Of a stretch of DNA of 19,573 nucleotides, positions 1 through 8,270 are shown piece after piece. The notes beneath the pieces were generated by a model. The model saw only the letters and a program-made list of their open reading frames with translations, searched no databases and was not told where the DNA came from. Positions within the stretch are counted from its first letter, which is position 1. Each line of letters begins with the position of its first letter. The DNA is from Gammaproteobacteria bacterium (lineage in GTDB: Bacteria > Pseudomonadota > Gammaproteobacteria > Steroidobacterales > Steroidobacteraceae): NCBI GenBank assembly GCA_028293725.1, contig JAQGOE010000305.1, forward strand, positions 1 through 19,573, given 5' to 3'. The translations under genes were made by a program, and so were the position numbers.

Positions 1-267
1 CTAGAGGCCGCGGCTCTCGGAGAGTTTTTCGACCTTCTCGAAGACCAGCGACGGCTTGTCGGTGGCCCGGGAGTACTGGTGCCTCCGGCTCATCTCCGCC
101 AGCGCGGCGTCGCGCTCTTCCGGCGACGGATACCAGTGCAGCCGGTGCCATTCCGGGCCCAGGAGCTTGCGGAACGGGTCGCCGGGCGGAAGGCTCACGC
201 GCACCCCATAGGGGCGCAGCTTCTCGATCGGCGGGACACGAAGGTTTTGCGGCTGGCTGATTCCCAT
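1..267 (-). CDS. Small conserved-type hypothetical protein, 88 aa
   Basis: Complete 88-residue frame with a TAG stop at the very edge of the window. The protein is basic, soluble, and has no signal peptide or membrane segment. It has an orderly composition: a proline/arginine-rich N-terminal third (IEKLRPYGVRV around residues 14-24), a tryptophan-rich middle (EWHRLHWY, 39-46) and a charged C-terminal helix (EERDAALAEMSRRH, 50-63). The pattern looks like a genuine folded protein, and I have the impression of related short proteins in proteobacteria, but I cannot attach a function. It is divergent from the FAD oxidoreductase gene with about 60 bp between the starts. No strong Shine-Dalgarno is visible, so an alternative start is possible. 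The overlapping plus-strand extension of the flavoprotein frame is considered spurious. Confidence 0.65.
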   Translation of the reverse strand: MGISQPQNLRVPPIEKLRPYGVRVSLPPGDPFRKLLGPEWHRLHWYPSPEERDAALAEMSRRHQYSRATDKPSLVFEKVEKLSESRGL

Positions 268-327
268 AGCCGCGGAAGCTTACGGGGTGAGGTGGCAAGA
301 TCGCAAGCCGTCGCAGACAATGATCCA

Positions 328-1692
328 ATGAAAACTATTGCTGAGCCGGCTCGCTCGGTCGACGTCGTTCTGGAAACCGACGTGCTTGTCGTGGGTAGCG
401 GACCGGGAGGCCTCGCGGCAGCGCTCGCTGCCGCACGCGCTGGTGCGCGCACGGCACTGATCGATCGGAACGGCTGCTTCGGCGGCAACATCACACAGGT
501 TGGCGTCGAAGGTTTCGCATGGTACCGGCACGAGCACACCGTGGACTGCGAGGGGATCGGCATCGAGCTCGAGACCCGTGCAACGGCGATGGGCGCCGCA
601 ATGCCCGAGCCGCAATCGCTCAGTCATGCGCTCGATGCCGAAATGTTCAAGTGGGTTGCCGATGTTCTCGTCGAGGAAGCGGGTATTACTCCGCTGCTGC
701 ATCGGCTATGCGTAGCGCCGATTATGGAGAACGGCGCCATCCGCGGCGTGATCACTGAAAGCAAGGCGGGGCGTGAGGCGATCCTCGCCAAGCGGGTTAT
801 CGACGCGACGGGCGATGCCGACATCGCGGCGCGCGCCGGTGCGCCGTACCACAAGACGCCGAGAGAAAAGATGATGGCGGCGTCCGTCATGTTCTCCATG
901 TCAGGTGTTAACAAGCAGCGTTTCATCGACTCGGTCAAGGCCGATCCGCAGACCTACGCCGACTGGTCCGGCAACGGTGAATGGGACTACGAGACGACGG
1001 GTAAGGAGGATCAGCTGTTTTCCCCCTTCCTGCGCAAGCCGTTCAAGAAGGCGCTCGAGGCAGGCATCATTCCGCCGTATCTGCATACGATCGCCGGTAC
1101 CTGGGGCAGTGTGACCGACCAGGGCGATCTCACCTACCTCAATCTCGTCCACGTACCGGAAATCGACGGCACCGATCCCAACGATCTGACGAAGGGTGAG
1201 ATCCGTGGCCGTCGCGAAGCGATCTATGCGATGGAGGCGTTACGCAAGTTCATGCCAGGTTGCGAGGATGCGAAGTTGCGTAACTTCGGCATGACGCTCG
1301 GCATTCGCGACACCCGCAAGATCGACGCTCTCTACAACCTAACCGGGACCGACGTGCGCGAGCAGGCGCGGTTCGACGATGCAATCGGTATCTTTCCCGA
1401 ATTCATCGATGGCTACGGCATCCTGATCCTGCCGACGACCGGCCGCTACTGGCATGTACCTTATCGGGCGCTCGTGCCCAAGGGTGTCGGCAACCTGCTG
1501 GTAGCCGGACGCTGTATCGGTGGTGACAACGTGTCGCATGCTTCGGCTCGTAACATGATGTGTTGTGCCGTCGGCGGCCAGGGCGCAGGTGTTGCCGCCG
1601 CTATCTCTCTGCAGCGTGATGAGCCGTTCGACGCGCTCAACATCGGGGCGGTACAGAAGGAGCTCGCGCGCCAGGGCGCACGCTTCCGGTGA
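328..1692 (+). CDS. FAD-dependent oxidoreductase (FAD_oxidored type)
   Basis: A 454-residue flavoprotein. The N-terminal dinucleotide-binding fold is explicit: DVLVVGSGPGGLAAA with the glycine motif at residues 23-28, followed by the ribose-binding acidic position in ALIDRNGCFGG. The C-terminal FAD motif begins around residue 393 (AGRCIGGDNVSH, then GGQGAG), the arrangement of the FAD_oxidored family, whose members oxidise varied small molecules. The substrate is not evident. The open frame extends upstream to position 79, but that part overlaps the opposite-strand small gene and lacks family similarity, so I start at ATG 328, about 20 residues before the Rossmann strand. No signal peptide, so probably cytoplasmic. 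Its stop codon overlaps the GTG start of the MFS gene, implying a transporter/enzyme operon, possibly for import and oxidation of one compound. Confidence 0.85.
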   Translation: MKTIAEPARSVDVVLETDVLVVGSGPGGLAAALAAARAGARTALIDRNGCFGGNITQVGVEGFAWYRHEHTVDCEGIGIELETRATAMGAAMPEPQSLSHALDAEMFKWVADVLVEEAGITPLLHRLCVAPIMENGAIRGVITESKAGREAILAKRVIDATGDADIAARAGAPYHKTPREKMMAASVMFSMSGVNKQRFIDSVKADPQTYADWSGNGEWDYETTGKEDQLFSPFLRKPFKKALEAGIIPPYLHTIAGTWGSVTDQGDLTYLNLVHVPEIDGTDPNDLTKGEIRGRREAIYAMEALRKFMPGCEDAKLRNFGMTLGIRDTRKIDALYNLTGTDVREQARFDDAIGIFPEFIDGYGILILPTTGRYWHVPYRALVPKGVGNLLVAGRCIGGDNVSHASARNMMCCAVGGQGAGVAAAISLQRDEPFDALNIGAVQKELARQGARFR

Positions 1693-3005
1693 GTCAGGCC
1701 GTCGTCAGCACGGGTGACACAGCTGGCTATGATCCTTCGCCCCTGCGCTGGTGGGCCTTGGCGCTCTCGGCCATCGCTATTTTCAGCAGCTACTACGAGT
1801 CAGATGCAATCGGGCCGATAGCCGACCTGCTCGGCCGGCAACGCGGCCTGTCGCAATTGCAGATCGGTGATCTGACCGCTGTCATAAGCCTGCCCAACAT
1901 CCCACTGGCGGTGATCAACGGACTGCTGGTCGATCGTTATGGTCCCGCCCGCATCTCCCTGGGGGCCGCGCTCATCGGCTTTGGCGGCGGCGTGCTGACT
2001 GCGATCGGGACGCCCTATGACCTCATGTGGATCGGGCGCTTCGTGTTCGGTGTCAGCGAGGGCGCGATCTTCATCTCTCTGCTGGCGGGACTCGCGCAAT
2101 GGTTCCCGCGCTCCGGTATTGCGCTGGCCACGGCGCTATTCCTGAGTCTTGCGCGTGTTGGATCTTTCTCGCTCGACACGTCGCCTTCGTGGGCGCGTTC
2201 GCTTTATGACGCCGGCTGGCAGCCGCCGTTATGGCTGGGGGCGGGGATCACCGGCATCGGCCTGCTCGCGGTGATTGCGATTCGGCTGCTCGACTCGAAG
2301 CGGGTGCCGCTCGTGTCCGCCGGGCCTGTGCTGACTGAGCGAATGTCCTGGTCGGGGATCTGGAAGTTCGACCTGTCTTATTGGTACATCCTCGGATTGC
2401 ACGTGCTCTACGCGGCCGTCTTCTTTCCCTTCCGGCAGACGTTTGCGATCGAGTACCTCCAACACGCGAAGGGCCTGACATTGCAGCAGGCCGGCAGCGT
2501 CAATTCAGGGGTGTTTGCGGCCGCGGTTTTTGCGACTCCGCTTTTTGGGCTGCTCGCGGATCGCTTCGGCCGTCGCGCACTGATGCTCACTTTTGGGACG
2601 CTGCTGTTGCCCCTCACGTTCGTCGTGCTGGGCCTTACGAATCTCAACCCCTGGATCTCCACCGTGCTCATGGGAGTGAGCTGGTCACTGGTGCCGGCCG
2701 TCATCTGGCCGGCAACAACACTGCTCGTGGAGCCGCGGCGTTTGGGTACCGCGTTCGGCATCATCATCATGTTGCAGAGTGTTGCCTTGTGGAGCTCCAA
2801 CCGCTGCGCCGGGTGGCTGGCGGACCTGGCCGGTGCGGGTGCGGCGAATCCGGGCGGCTACACGCTCATGTTATGGTATTTCGGTTTGCTCAGCCTCACG
2901 GCGCTGACCTCGGTAGTGCTACTGTGGTGGCGCGAAAGCGGGCCGAAGGGTCATGGATTGGAGCTTGCACGAGATGTCGCGAAGCCAATCGACTCAGAGG
3001 TTTGA
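1689..3005 (+). CDS. Major facilitator superfamily transporter
   Basis: A 438-residue polytopic inner-membrane protein with about 12 hydrophobic segments. The MFS signature loop appears in both halves: DRYGPAR at residues 82-88 between TM2 and TM3, and DRFGRR at 291-296 between TM8 and TM9, as expected from the internal duplication of the family. Length is normal. The start is a GTG whose bases overlap the preceding TGA stop (GTGA), so translation is probably coupled to the flavoprotein gene. The family includes organic anion, sugar-acid and drug transporters. Charged residues in the first helix region (YYESDAIGP, 35-43) recall organic-acid permeases, but the substrate is inferred only from linkage to the oxidoreductase. 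It ends 18 bp from the convergent sulfotransferase gene. Confidence 0.88.
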   Translation: MSQAVVSTGDTAGYDPSPLRWWALALSAIAIFSSYYESDAIGPIADLLGRQRGLSQLQIGDLTAVISLPNIPLAVINGLLVDRYGPARISLGAALIGFGGGVLTAIGTPYDLMWIGRFVFGVSEGAIFISLLAGLAQWFPRSGIALATALFLSLARVGSFSLDTSPSWARSLYDAGWQPPLWLGAGITGIGLLAVIAIRLLDSKRVPLVSAGPVLTERMSWSGIWKFDLSYWYILGLHVLYAAVFFPFRQTFAIEYLQHAKGLTLQQAGSVNSGVFAAAVFATPLFGLLADRFGRRALMLTFGTLLLPLTFVVLGLTNLNPWISTVLMGVSWSLVPAVIWPATTLLVEPRRLGTAFGIIIMLQSVALWSSNRCAGWLADLAGAGAANPGGYTLMLWYFGLLSLTALTSVVLLWWRESGPKGHGLELARDVAKPIDSEV

Positions 3006-3023
3006 TCTCGGCGCTGTGGCGGT

Positions 3024-5093
3024 CTATAGACGGTAACGGACCAGGGCATCTCCCAGCGCATCCTTGAGCGGCCCGAGCGCGAACTCGTAGTGCTTCCACT
3101 GGTCGAGGCCCTCGCGGAAGATGGGCTGGCGAACCTGCTCCGAGCTGGCGGTGCGCACGCTGCGCTCGGTCTTGTAAAACTCGACGCAGGCAGGCTCGAA
3201 CTCCAGCCCGCAGAAATCGAGAATCCGTCGCACGTTGTGCTCCAGGTCATCGACCACGTCCTCGTGCCAGACCCGCAGGACCTTCCCCGGCAGCACCTCG
3301 TCCCAGTGTTGCATCAGCTCGAGATAGGTCCGGTAGTAGCGGGCGATATCCTCGATGCTGTACGCAAACTCCTGACCGTTGGCAAACAGTTGCTTCAGAT
3401 TGCCGAAGCAGCAGGCCAGCGGCTCACGACGCGCGTCGATGATCCGGGCGTTCGGCAGCAGCAGGTGGATCAGGCCGATGTGTCGGAAGTTGTTCGGCAT
3501 CTTGTCGATGAAGTAGGGCCGGGGCGCGTCAGCCGGGGGCGCCATAGCCCGGGGCGCGTCGGCCGGTGCCTGCGCCTCGCTCGTGCGGTAGACGCGCGTA
3601 TCGCTCAGGTATTTCTCGCCCAGGCGCAGGAAGTCCTCGGGCTTCAGGCTCGCGAGCACTCCCGGATAGCGTGGATTGTCGAGGTCTGGATCGCGCCCCT
3701 GCAGGTCGAGCGCGATGCGCGGAATGTCGGCGAGCTCCTGGGTCCCCTCGACGAGGGAATGTGATGCCAGGATCTGCTCGAGCAGCGTGGAGCCTGACCG
3801 GGGTAGACCGAGGATGAAAATGGGATCGGGGCTCCGAGCGCCCACGCCCGCGCGGCTCGCGAAGAACTCACGCGTGCAGACCTCGATCTGTCGCCGCGTG
3901 TTGGTCTCGATGATCTCCGGCCGATACCGGCTTTCCTTTCTCTTGAGCCCGTTACCCTGCTCGTAGTAGCGCCATGACTTCTCATACTCGCCCCGGTCCT
4001 CGAATGCCTTGCCGAGCGCGAAGCAGAGGTGATAGCGATCGACGAGCTCAGTGACGGGGGCGGATTCGTCCGCGACCATCTGCGCGATCTCGCCGTCTGT
4101 AAAGCGATAGGTCTTGAGATTCGCGAGACTCCAGTAGGCGTCGCCAAAACTCGGGCGGGCCGCTGCCGCGGCCCGATATGCCTCGATGGATTCTTCGCGC
4201 CGTCCCAGGGTCTTGAGCGAATGGGCGACCGACAGGCGCAGATCGGCCGCCTGCGGCGCGTCGACCAGGAGGTCCCGGTAAAGCGTAATCGCCCTCTCGT
4301 GCTCGCCGAGGCCAACACACGTCGTCGCGTAGAGTGTCTTGTATTGTTTGTTGTGGGGCTCGAGCTTCAGGAGAGCTTCGAGCTCCTTGCGCGCCGCAGC
4401 GTGCTTGTGACGCTCTGCCAACACGCAGGCAAAATCGTAGCGGGCGGCCTGGTAGCCAGGGGCGAGCTGGAGCACGGCATCGAGCAGTAGTTCCGCATCA
4501 TCGAGCACGTCACGCTCGATGCCGATCCGCGCCAGCAATCGCATGGCCTCGATATGATTGCCATGTTTCAGGAGATAGGCGCGGACGATGTTTTCTGCGG
4601 GCAGCAGATCACCGTCAGAGAACAGAGACGTGGCCTGTACGACCTCCGGTGGAAGTCGCTGCAGGGTGGCGACATGCGAGGCCGCCATACCGGCGTTGTC
4701 GCTTTGCCCCGTCATCCGATAGAGACCCTCGAGCATGCTCCAGCTGGCGGGCAATGCCGGGTTGATGTTGACTCCCTTCAGGAAGGCATCGATTGCGTGC
4801 GGTGCATCGCGCAATGCGACGTAGCAGTGCCCGCGCTCCTGGAACAAGCGGCTGAATCGTGGATGGTAGCGCTCGAGGCGCTCCAAAATAGCGAGGGCTT
4901 CCGGAGTGTGGCCCAGGTACCGCTGGCTCATCGCGATGAGGTACAGGACATCGCGGTTTTCGGGGACTTCAGCGGCGAGCGCCTCGGCTGCCCGCAGAGC
5001 CTCGGCGTGCTGGTGGCTCTTTAGAAGCTCGCGTATGCGGCGAACTTCCAGTTCCACCTGTGAGGGAGGCGCTTCGGCTGCGATAGGGTCCAT
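3024..5093 (-). CDS. TPR-repeat sulfotransferase
   Basis: A 689-residue two-part protein. Residues about 10-380 are consecutive helical tetratricopeptide-type repeats (for example ALRAAEALAAEVP and AITLYRDLLVDAP). Residues about 420-689 are a sulfotransferase domain. The PAPS 5'-phosphosulfate loop is FILGLPRSGST (426-436), and the 3'-phosphate-binding segment is IIDARREPLACCF (551-563). The conserved FIDKMPNN lies at 528-535. Such enzymes transfer sulfate from PAPS to a hydroxyl or amine acceptor, with the TPR part probably binding the acceptor. No signal peptide, so cytoplasmic. It follows the TonB receptor gene on the same strand 70 bp downstream, across a hairpin. An in-frame 10-residue duplication at about 509-528 lengthens the loop before FIDKMPNN. 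The acceptor is unknown. Confidence 0.88.
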   Translation of the reverse strand: MDPIAAEAPPSQVELEVRRIRELLKSHQHAEALRAAEALAAEVPENRDVLYLIAMSQRYLGHTPEALAILERLERYHPRFSRLFQERGHCYVALRDAPHAIDAFLKGVNINPALPASWSMLEGLYRMTGQSDNAGMAASHVATLQRLPPEVVQATSLFSDGDLLPAENIVRAYLLKHGNHIEAMRLLARIGIERDVLDDAELLLDAVLQLAPGYQAARYDFACVLAERHKHAAARKELEALLKLEPHNKQYKTLYATTCVGLGEHERAITLYRDLLVDAPQAADLRLSVAHSLKTLGRREESIEAYRAAAAARPSFGDAYWSLANLKTYRFTDGEIAQMVADESAPVTELVDRYHLCFALGKAFEDRGEYEKSWRYYEQGNGLKRKESRYRPEIIETNTRRQIEVCTREFFASRAGVGARSPDPIFILGLPRSGSTLLEQILASHSLVEGTQELADIPRIALDLQGRDPDLDNPRYPGVLASLKPEDFLRLGEKYLSDTRVYRTSEAQAPADAPRAMAPPADAPRPYFIDKMPNNFRHIGLIHLLLPNARIIDARREPLACCFGNLKQLFANGQEFAYSIEDIARYYRTYLELMQHWDEVLPGKVLRVWHEDVVDDLEHNVRRILDFCGLEFEPACVEFYKTERSVRTASSEQVRQPIFREGLDQWKHYEFALGPLKDALGDALVRYRL
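3518..3572. repeat. 30-bp in-frame tandem duplication in the sulfotransferase gene
   Basis: Two nearly identical stretches containing GGGGCGCGTC followed by AGCCGG or GGCCGG lie exactly 30 bases apart (cores at 3521 and 3551). They encode the repeated PADAPR units at about residues 510-515 and 520-525. The duplication preserves the frame and sits in a proline/alanine linker, consistent with replication slippage in a tolerant surface loop. Confidence 0.8.
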
Positions 5094-5108
5094 CGAGGTC
5101 CAAGGCAG

Positions 5109-5139
5109 ATCAGGGCGGGTTGCGAATGCCCGCCCTGAT
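5109..5139 (-). terminator. Intercistronic hairpin between receptor and sulfotransferase genes
   Basis: Perfect inverted repeat: the arm ATCAGGGCGGG (5109-5119) pairs with CCCGCCCTGAT (5129-5139) around a 9-base loop. It sits in the 70-bp gap, 24 bases after the receptor stop and about 15 bases before the sulfotransferase start in transcription order. There is no U-run after it, so it is not a classical intrinsic terminator. It could attenuate read-through or act as an mRNA stability/processing element that gives more receptor than sulfotransferase. Confidence 0.6.
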
Positions 5140-5163
5140 TCTACTGCAGCCGGCGCAGGTGCC

Positions 5164-7866
5164 TCAGAACTTGTAGCCGATCTTCAGCCCGAGCACGCGC
5201 GGGCGCAGCGGCACTTCCGCCTTGATGAACTGTGCCGACGAGGTGAACACACTGGCGTCGCTGTTGCTCAGGTTGTTGCCGAATACCGAGGCACTCCAAT
5301 TGTCCTTGCTCACGCCAATTGCCGCGTCGTAGGTGGTGTACGCCGGCATCTCATAACGAAGGAACGTCGTGTCGGGGACGGCCTCCGCGGGCGAGTTGCC
5401 GTCCTTGTAGGTCGCTGGCTGGTTGAACATGGAGCCGACATGGTTGGCTCCGAACATTGCGTAGGCCTTGTAGTCGCCGAAAGTCCGGTCATAGCGGGCA
5501 CGCAGGTTGAACTCCGAGGAGGGCGAGAAGGCCGGCACGGTGCCCTCGGCTCCGAACGGGTTCTGGAAAGGCACATTCGCCTTCAGACCGGCCGAGTAAA
5601 CCTGGGTGATGCACTGGCCTAGTGTCGGGCTGCCCGGCTCATTGGAGGTCAGGCAGGGGGAACTGGCTTGCCTGGAGCGGTTCCACGAGCCCGAACCCTG
5701 CAGGGTGAGCCCGTCGGTGACGCGCGCCGTCAACTGCAGTTCCACGCCATTGACGGTGTAGTTTGGCCCCGTGACGCCGAAGGTCGTGTTGCCGAGCGAT
5801 GCGGGGTTATAGAACAACAGCTGCACGTTGTCCCAATTCATGTGGTACAGCGACGCGTTCACTTGCAGGCGATGGTCGAGGAATTCTGACTTCACGCCGA
5901 TCTCGTTGTTGGTCAACGAGTCGGGTGCGTAACCGCTCGGGGTCTTGTATTGCGGGACCACGACGCCCGCGTCGTTCAGGATCGTCGCTTTGTCGCGCTG
6001 TGAACGGTTGAAGGCGCCCGGACGGAAGCCCTGCGAGAAGGTGTAGTAGACCATCGCGTCAGGCGTGATATGCCAGGTCAGGTTGCCGCGACTGCGGAAG
6101 CCGGTGTAGGTTTTATGCAGGTTCTCGGCGTCGATGTTAGTTTCGCCGCCCGTGCATTGACCGTTCGGTACATTGACGCAACCGGTTCCGGTGGCATACA
6201 CCGAGCCGGTCTCGAATTCGCTGTACCGGTACCAGCGCGTGCCGCCCGTTATGGTGAGCACTTTCGGGATGATGTCGTAATCAACCGAGGTGAAGAATGC
6301 GGTCTGCTTGTAACCGCGCTGTGCGTCCTCACCGAACGCGGTGTTGTCATTACGCACGCCAGGATCCACAGCGGTGCTTCCCGGAGCCGTCTTGACGTTG
6401 GCGACGCAGGGTGCCCCTCCCCCCAAAGCAGCGGTGAGGTTATCCGGAGTGCACGACGGGATAGTCTTGTAGAGGAAGTTCATTACGTCCTGGATCTCGA
6501 AGTCCTCCCAGTACGCTCCCGCTATTGCACGCGCGCGCCAGTCGTCAGGCGTGCTCAGGCGAAATTCATGGCTCTGGTGAGTGTTCCGCACGGTGTCGTG
6601 CCAGGAAGTCACCGGCGAATAGCACGTCGGGGTCGTCGGGGTAGTTGCGGAGTCGAGCCCACTTCCACCAGTGCAGCTGTAGTACCACCCGCCGCCGCTG
6701 CGCGCGTAGTTGGTGTAGTCGTTGGTCTGGTCGATGTGGCGCACCAGGTAACCGCCGGTATAGACGGCCTTGAGGTCGCCGATTTTGCCGTTCACGGTCC
6801 AGGAGGTGTCCTCGAACTTATCCTTGTCGTACGCGGGGGTGAATGCGGTCACCTCCCAGGGGCTGAGCTTCTGGCCGTCCGATCCGATCGGGAATTGCGT
6901 GAACTCGCCGTCCGCTTCCATGTTCTGGTAGCTCTGCGCGACCAACACATCCCAGTCGTCGTTGATCTGATACAAGGCGGAGGCGCGTATGCCGGTATAG
7001 TCGACCGGGTTGGAGGCGCGGCCCGCGAGACCGTTGTTGTTGGCGACCGGGCTGCCCGGCACCGCGCAGTACGTCGACGTGGCGGGCAGGCCATTGGGGC
7101 AAGCACCGCCGGTCGGCTTGATGCCGGCGTAGAAATTGCCTAAATCGCTGTTCTTGCGGGTGAAGGTGCTCGGAACGTTGTCGATGTAGCCGCCGCGATG
7201 GTCGCTGTAGACGACGGCGCGCACTGCCAGGGTATCCTGGATGAGCGGCAGGTTGATGGTCGCGTTGGCACTGCCGTTGTTGCTTCCATGGGCCGTCGTG
7301 CCATAACTCCCCTCGGCGTTGCCCTCGGTGACGTTCAGTTTCGGCTTGTTGGTGATGTAGCGGACCGCGCCCGCCTCGGCGCCGCCGCCGAACAACGTGC
7401 CTTGCGGACCTTCGAGCACTTCCACGCGCTCCATGTCTACGAAGTAGACATCCAGGTTGCGCGCCGGGAACGTCAGCGACTGGTCGTCGAGGTAGGTCGC
7501 GACGTTCGGGAACTGGGCGATGGTGGCGCTCGACTGGTTCCCGGCGAATCCGGCGCTCAGTCCGCGCATGAAGATGTTGCCGGAGCCGGGACCGTTCTGT
7601 CCGAAGGTCACGTTCGGCAGGTACTTGATGGCCTCATCGAAGTTCGTGACGTTCAGCTGGCCGAGTTGCTCGCCGGTGATCGCCTGAATGGTGATGGGAA
7701 CTTGCTGGACGGATTCGTTGCGGCGCTGCGCCGTGACCGTCACTTCCGTAATTCCTTCGGAATCACTCGAATCGGCCGCGGGGGCGGCGTGCGCGGCTCC
7801 GGCGCCCAGGGCGGAGGCGCTCAAAATGGCGGCAATAGCCCGGGATAGCTTGGGATTTGAATTCAT
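5164..7866 (-). CDS. TonB-dependent outer-membrane receptor
   Basis: A 900-residue protein with a Sec signal peptide (hydrophobic stretch ending AHA near residue 27) and a TonB-box-like ITEVTVTAQRR at 39-49. A plug domain of roughly 50-175 contains IFMRG and VEVLEGPQGTLFGG. A long beta-barrel follows, ending in aromatic phenylalanine (LKIGYKF) as outer-membrane barrels require. It imports a substrate across the outer membrane using TonB/ExbBD energy, which are not encoded here. All ten cysteines form five close pairs (256/267, 398/415, 472/487, 563/571, 738/752) in Gly/Ser/Thr/Pro-rich stretches typical of extracellular loops, suggesting disulfide-stapled loops. The substrate is unknown; the size and plug match the large receptor class that takes up carbohydrates or other organics as well as siderophores. 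The TPR-sulfotransferase gene follows. Confidence 0.93.
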   Translation of the reverse strand: MNSNPKLSRAIAAILSASALGAGAAHAAPAADSSDSEGITEVTVTAQRRNESVQQVPITIQAITGEQLGQLNVTNFDEAIKYLPNVTFGQNGPGSGNIFMRGLSAGFAGNQSSATIAQFPNVATYLDDQSLTFPARNLDVYFVDMERVEVLEGPQGTLFGGGAEAGAVRYITNKPKLNVTEGNAEGSYGTTAHGSNNGSANATINLPLIQDTLAVRAVVYSDHRGGYIDNVPSTFTRKNSDLGNFYAGIKPTGGACPNGLPATSTYCAVPGSPVANNNGLAGRASNPVDYTGIRASALYQINDDWDVLVAQSYQNMEADGEFTQFPIGSDGQKLSPWEVTAFTPAYDKDKFEDTSWTVNGKIGDLKAVYTGGYLVRHIDQTNDYTNYARSGGGWYYSCTGGSGLDSATTPTTPTCYSPVTSWHDTVRNTHQSHEFRLSTPDDWRARAIAGAYWEDFEIQDVMNFLYKTIPSCTPDNLTAALGGGAPCVANVKTAPGSTAVDPGVRNDNTAFGEDAQRGYKQTAFFTSVDYDIIPKVLTITGGTRWYRYSEFETGSVYATGTGCVNVPNGQCTGGETNIDAENLHKTYTGFRSRGNLTWHITPDAMVYYTFSQGFRPGAFNRSQRDKATILNDAGVVVPQYKTPSGYAPDSLTNNEIGVKSEFLDHRLQVNASLYHMNWDNVQLLFYNPASLGNTTFGVTGPNYTVNGVELQLTARVTDGLTLQGSGSWNRSRQASSPCLTSNEPGSPTLGQCITQVYSAGLKANVPFQNPFGAEGTVPAFSPSSEFNLRARYDRTFGDYKAYAMFGANHVGSMFNQPATYKDGNSPAEAVPDTTFLRYEMPAYTTYDAAIGVSKDNWSASVFGNNLSNSDASVFTSSAQFIKAEVPLRPRVLGLKIGYKF

Positions 7867-8147
7867 TGCTTTAAGTCCGTCCCTATTTACTGGAATCGAT
7901 GTCGGGCGGCAGACGTGCTGACTCGCCTGTCGTACGGAGGCGTGCGCGCGCCGGGCGCCGCCGGGATTGTTGTGTCAGCTGGAGCGCTTGAGACGAAGGG
8001 CCCGGTGAGCTTGCGCCGTGATGCACCGGAGTAACACCATCGAGCGCAGGGTTGCACCAATTTCGACCTGACACCGCTTCGTCGCGTGGTGTTTTTGCAA
8101 CAAGCGCCTGCTGGTTAGATGTTAGGAGCCCAATGTTGCAGTATGGT

Positions 8148-8174
8148 GACACAACCTTACAAGAGAATTGTGTC
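8148..8174. promoter_or_regulatory. Inverted repeat, possible operator upstream of the receptor gene
   Basis: GACACAA at 8148-8154 and its exact complement TTGTGTC at 8168-8174 are separated by 13 bases, so the half-site centres are 20 bases apart. The element is AT-richer than its surroundings and lies about 280 bases before the receptor start. The geometry would suit a dimeric regulator binding two major grooves, but no regulator gene is present and no promoter was identified with certainty. Confidence 0.4.
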
Positions 8175-8197
8175 GGCAGGCGGGGACGGACGCCGCC

Positions 8198-8257
8198 GTA
8201 GTGGCAGGACGTGGGGAGCGGGTAACGGCAGGACGAGTAGGCCGTAACCGCAGGACG
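8198..8257. repeat. Three imperfect 14-bp direct repeats (GTAACGGCAGGACG)
   Basis: Copies lie at 8198-8211 (GTAGTGGCAGGACG), 8222-8235 (GTAACGGCAGGACG) and 8244-8257 (GTAACCGCAGGACG). Start-to-start spacings are 24 and 22 bases, roughly two helical turns, so all copies would face the same side of the DNA. They lie between the receptor leader and the 3' hairpin of the lipoprotein operon. They could be iterated binding sites or a decayed repeat. Confidence 0.6.
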
Positions 8258-8270
8258 CGGCGGCGGCCTG

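Noticed and set aside
79..327. N-terminal extension of the flavoprotein frame
   Set aside because: The first 83 codons are antisense to the small minus-strand gene and unlike the family, which begins shortly before the FAD motif.
6070..7143. 357-residue plus-strand open frame inside the receptor gene
   Set aside because: Antisense to a clear TonB-dependent receptor; no recognisable domain or ribosome-binding site.
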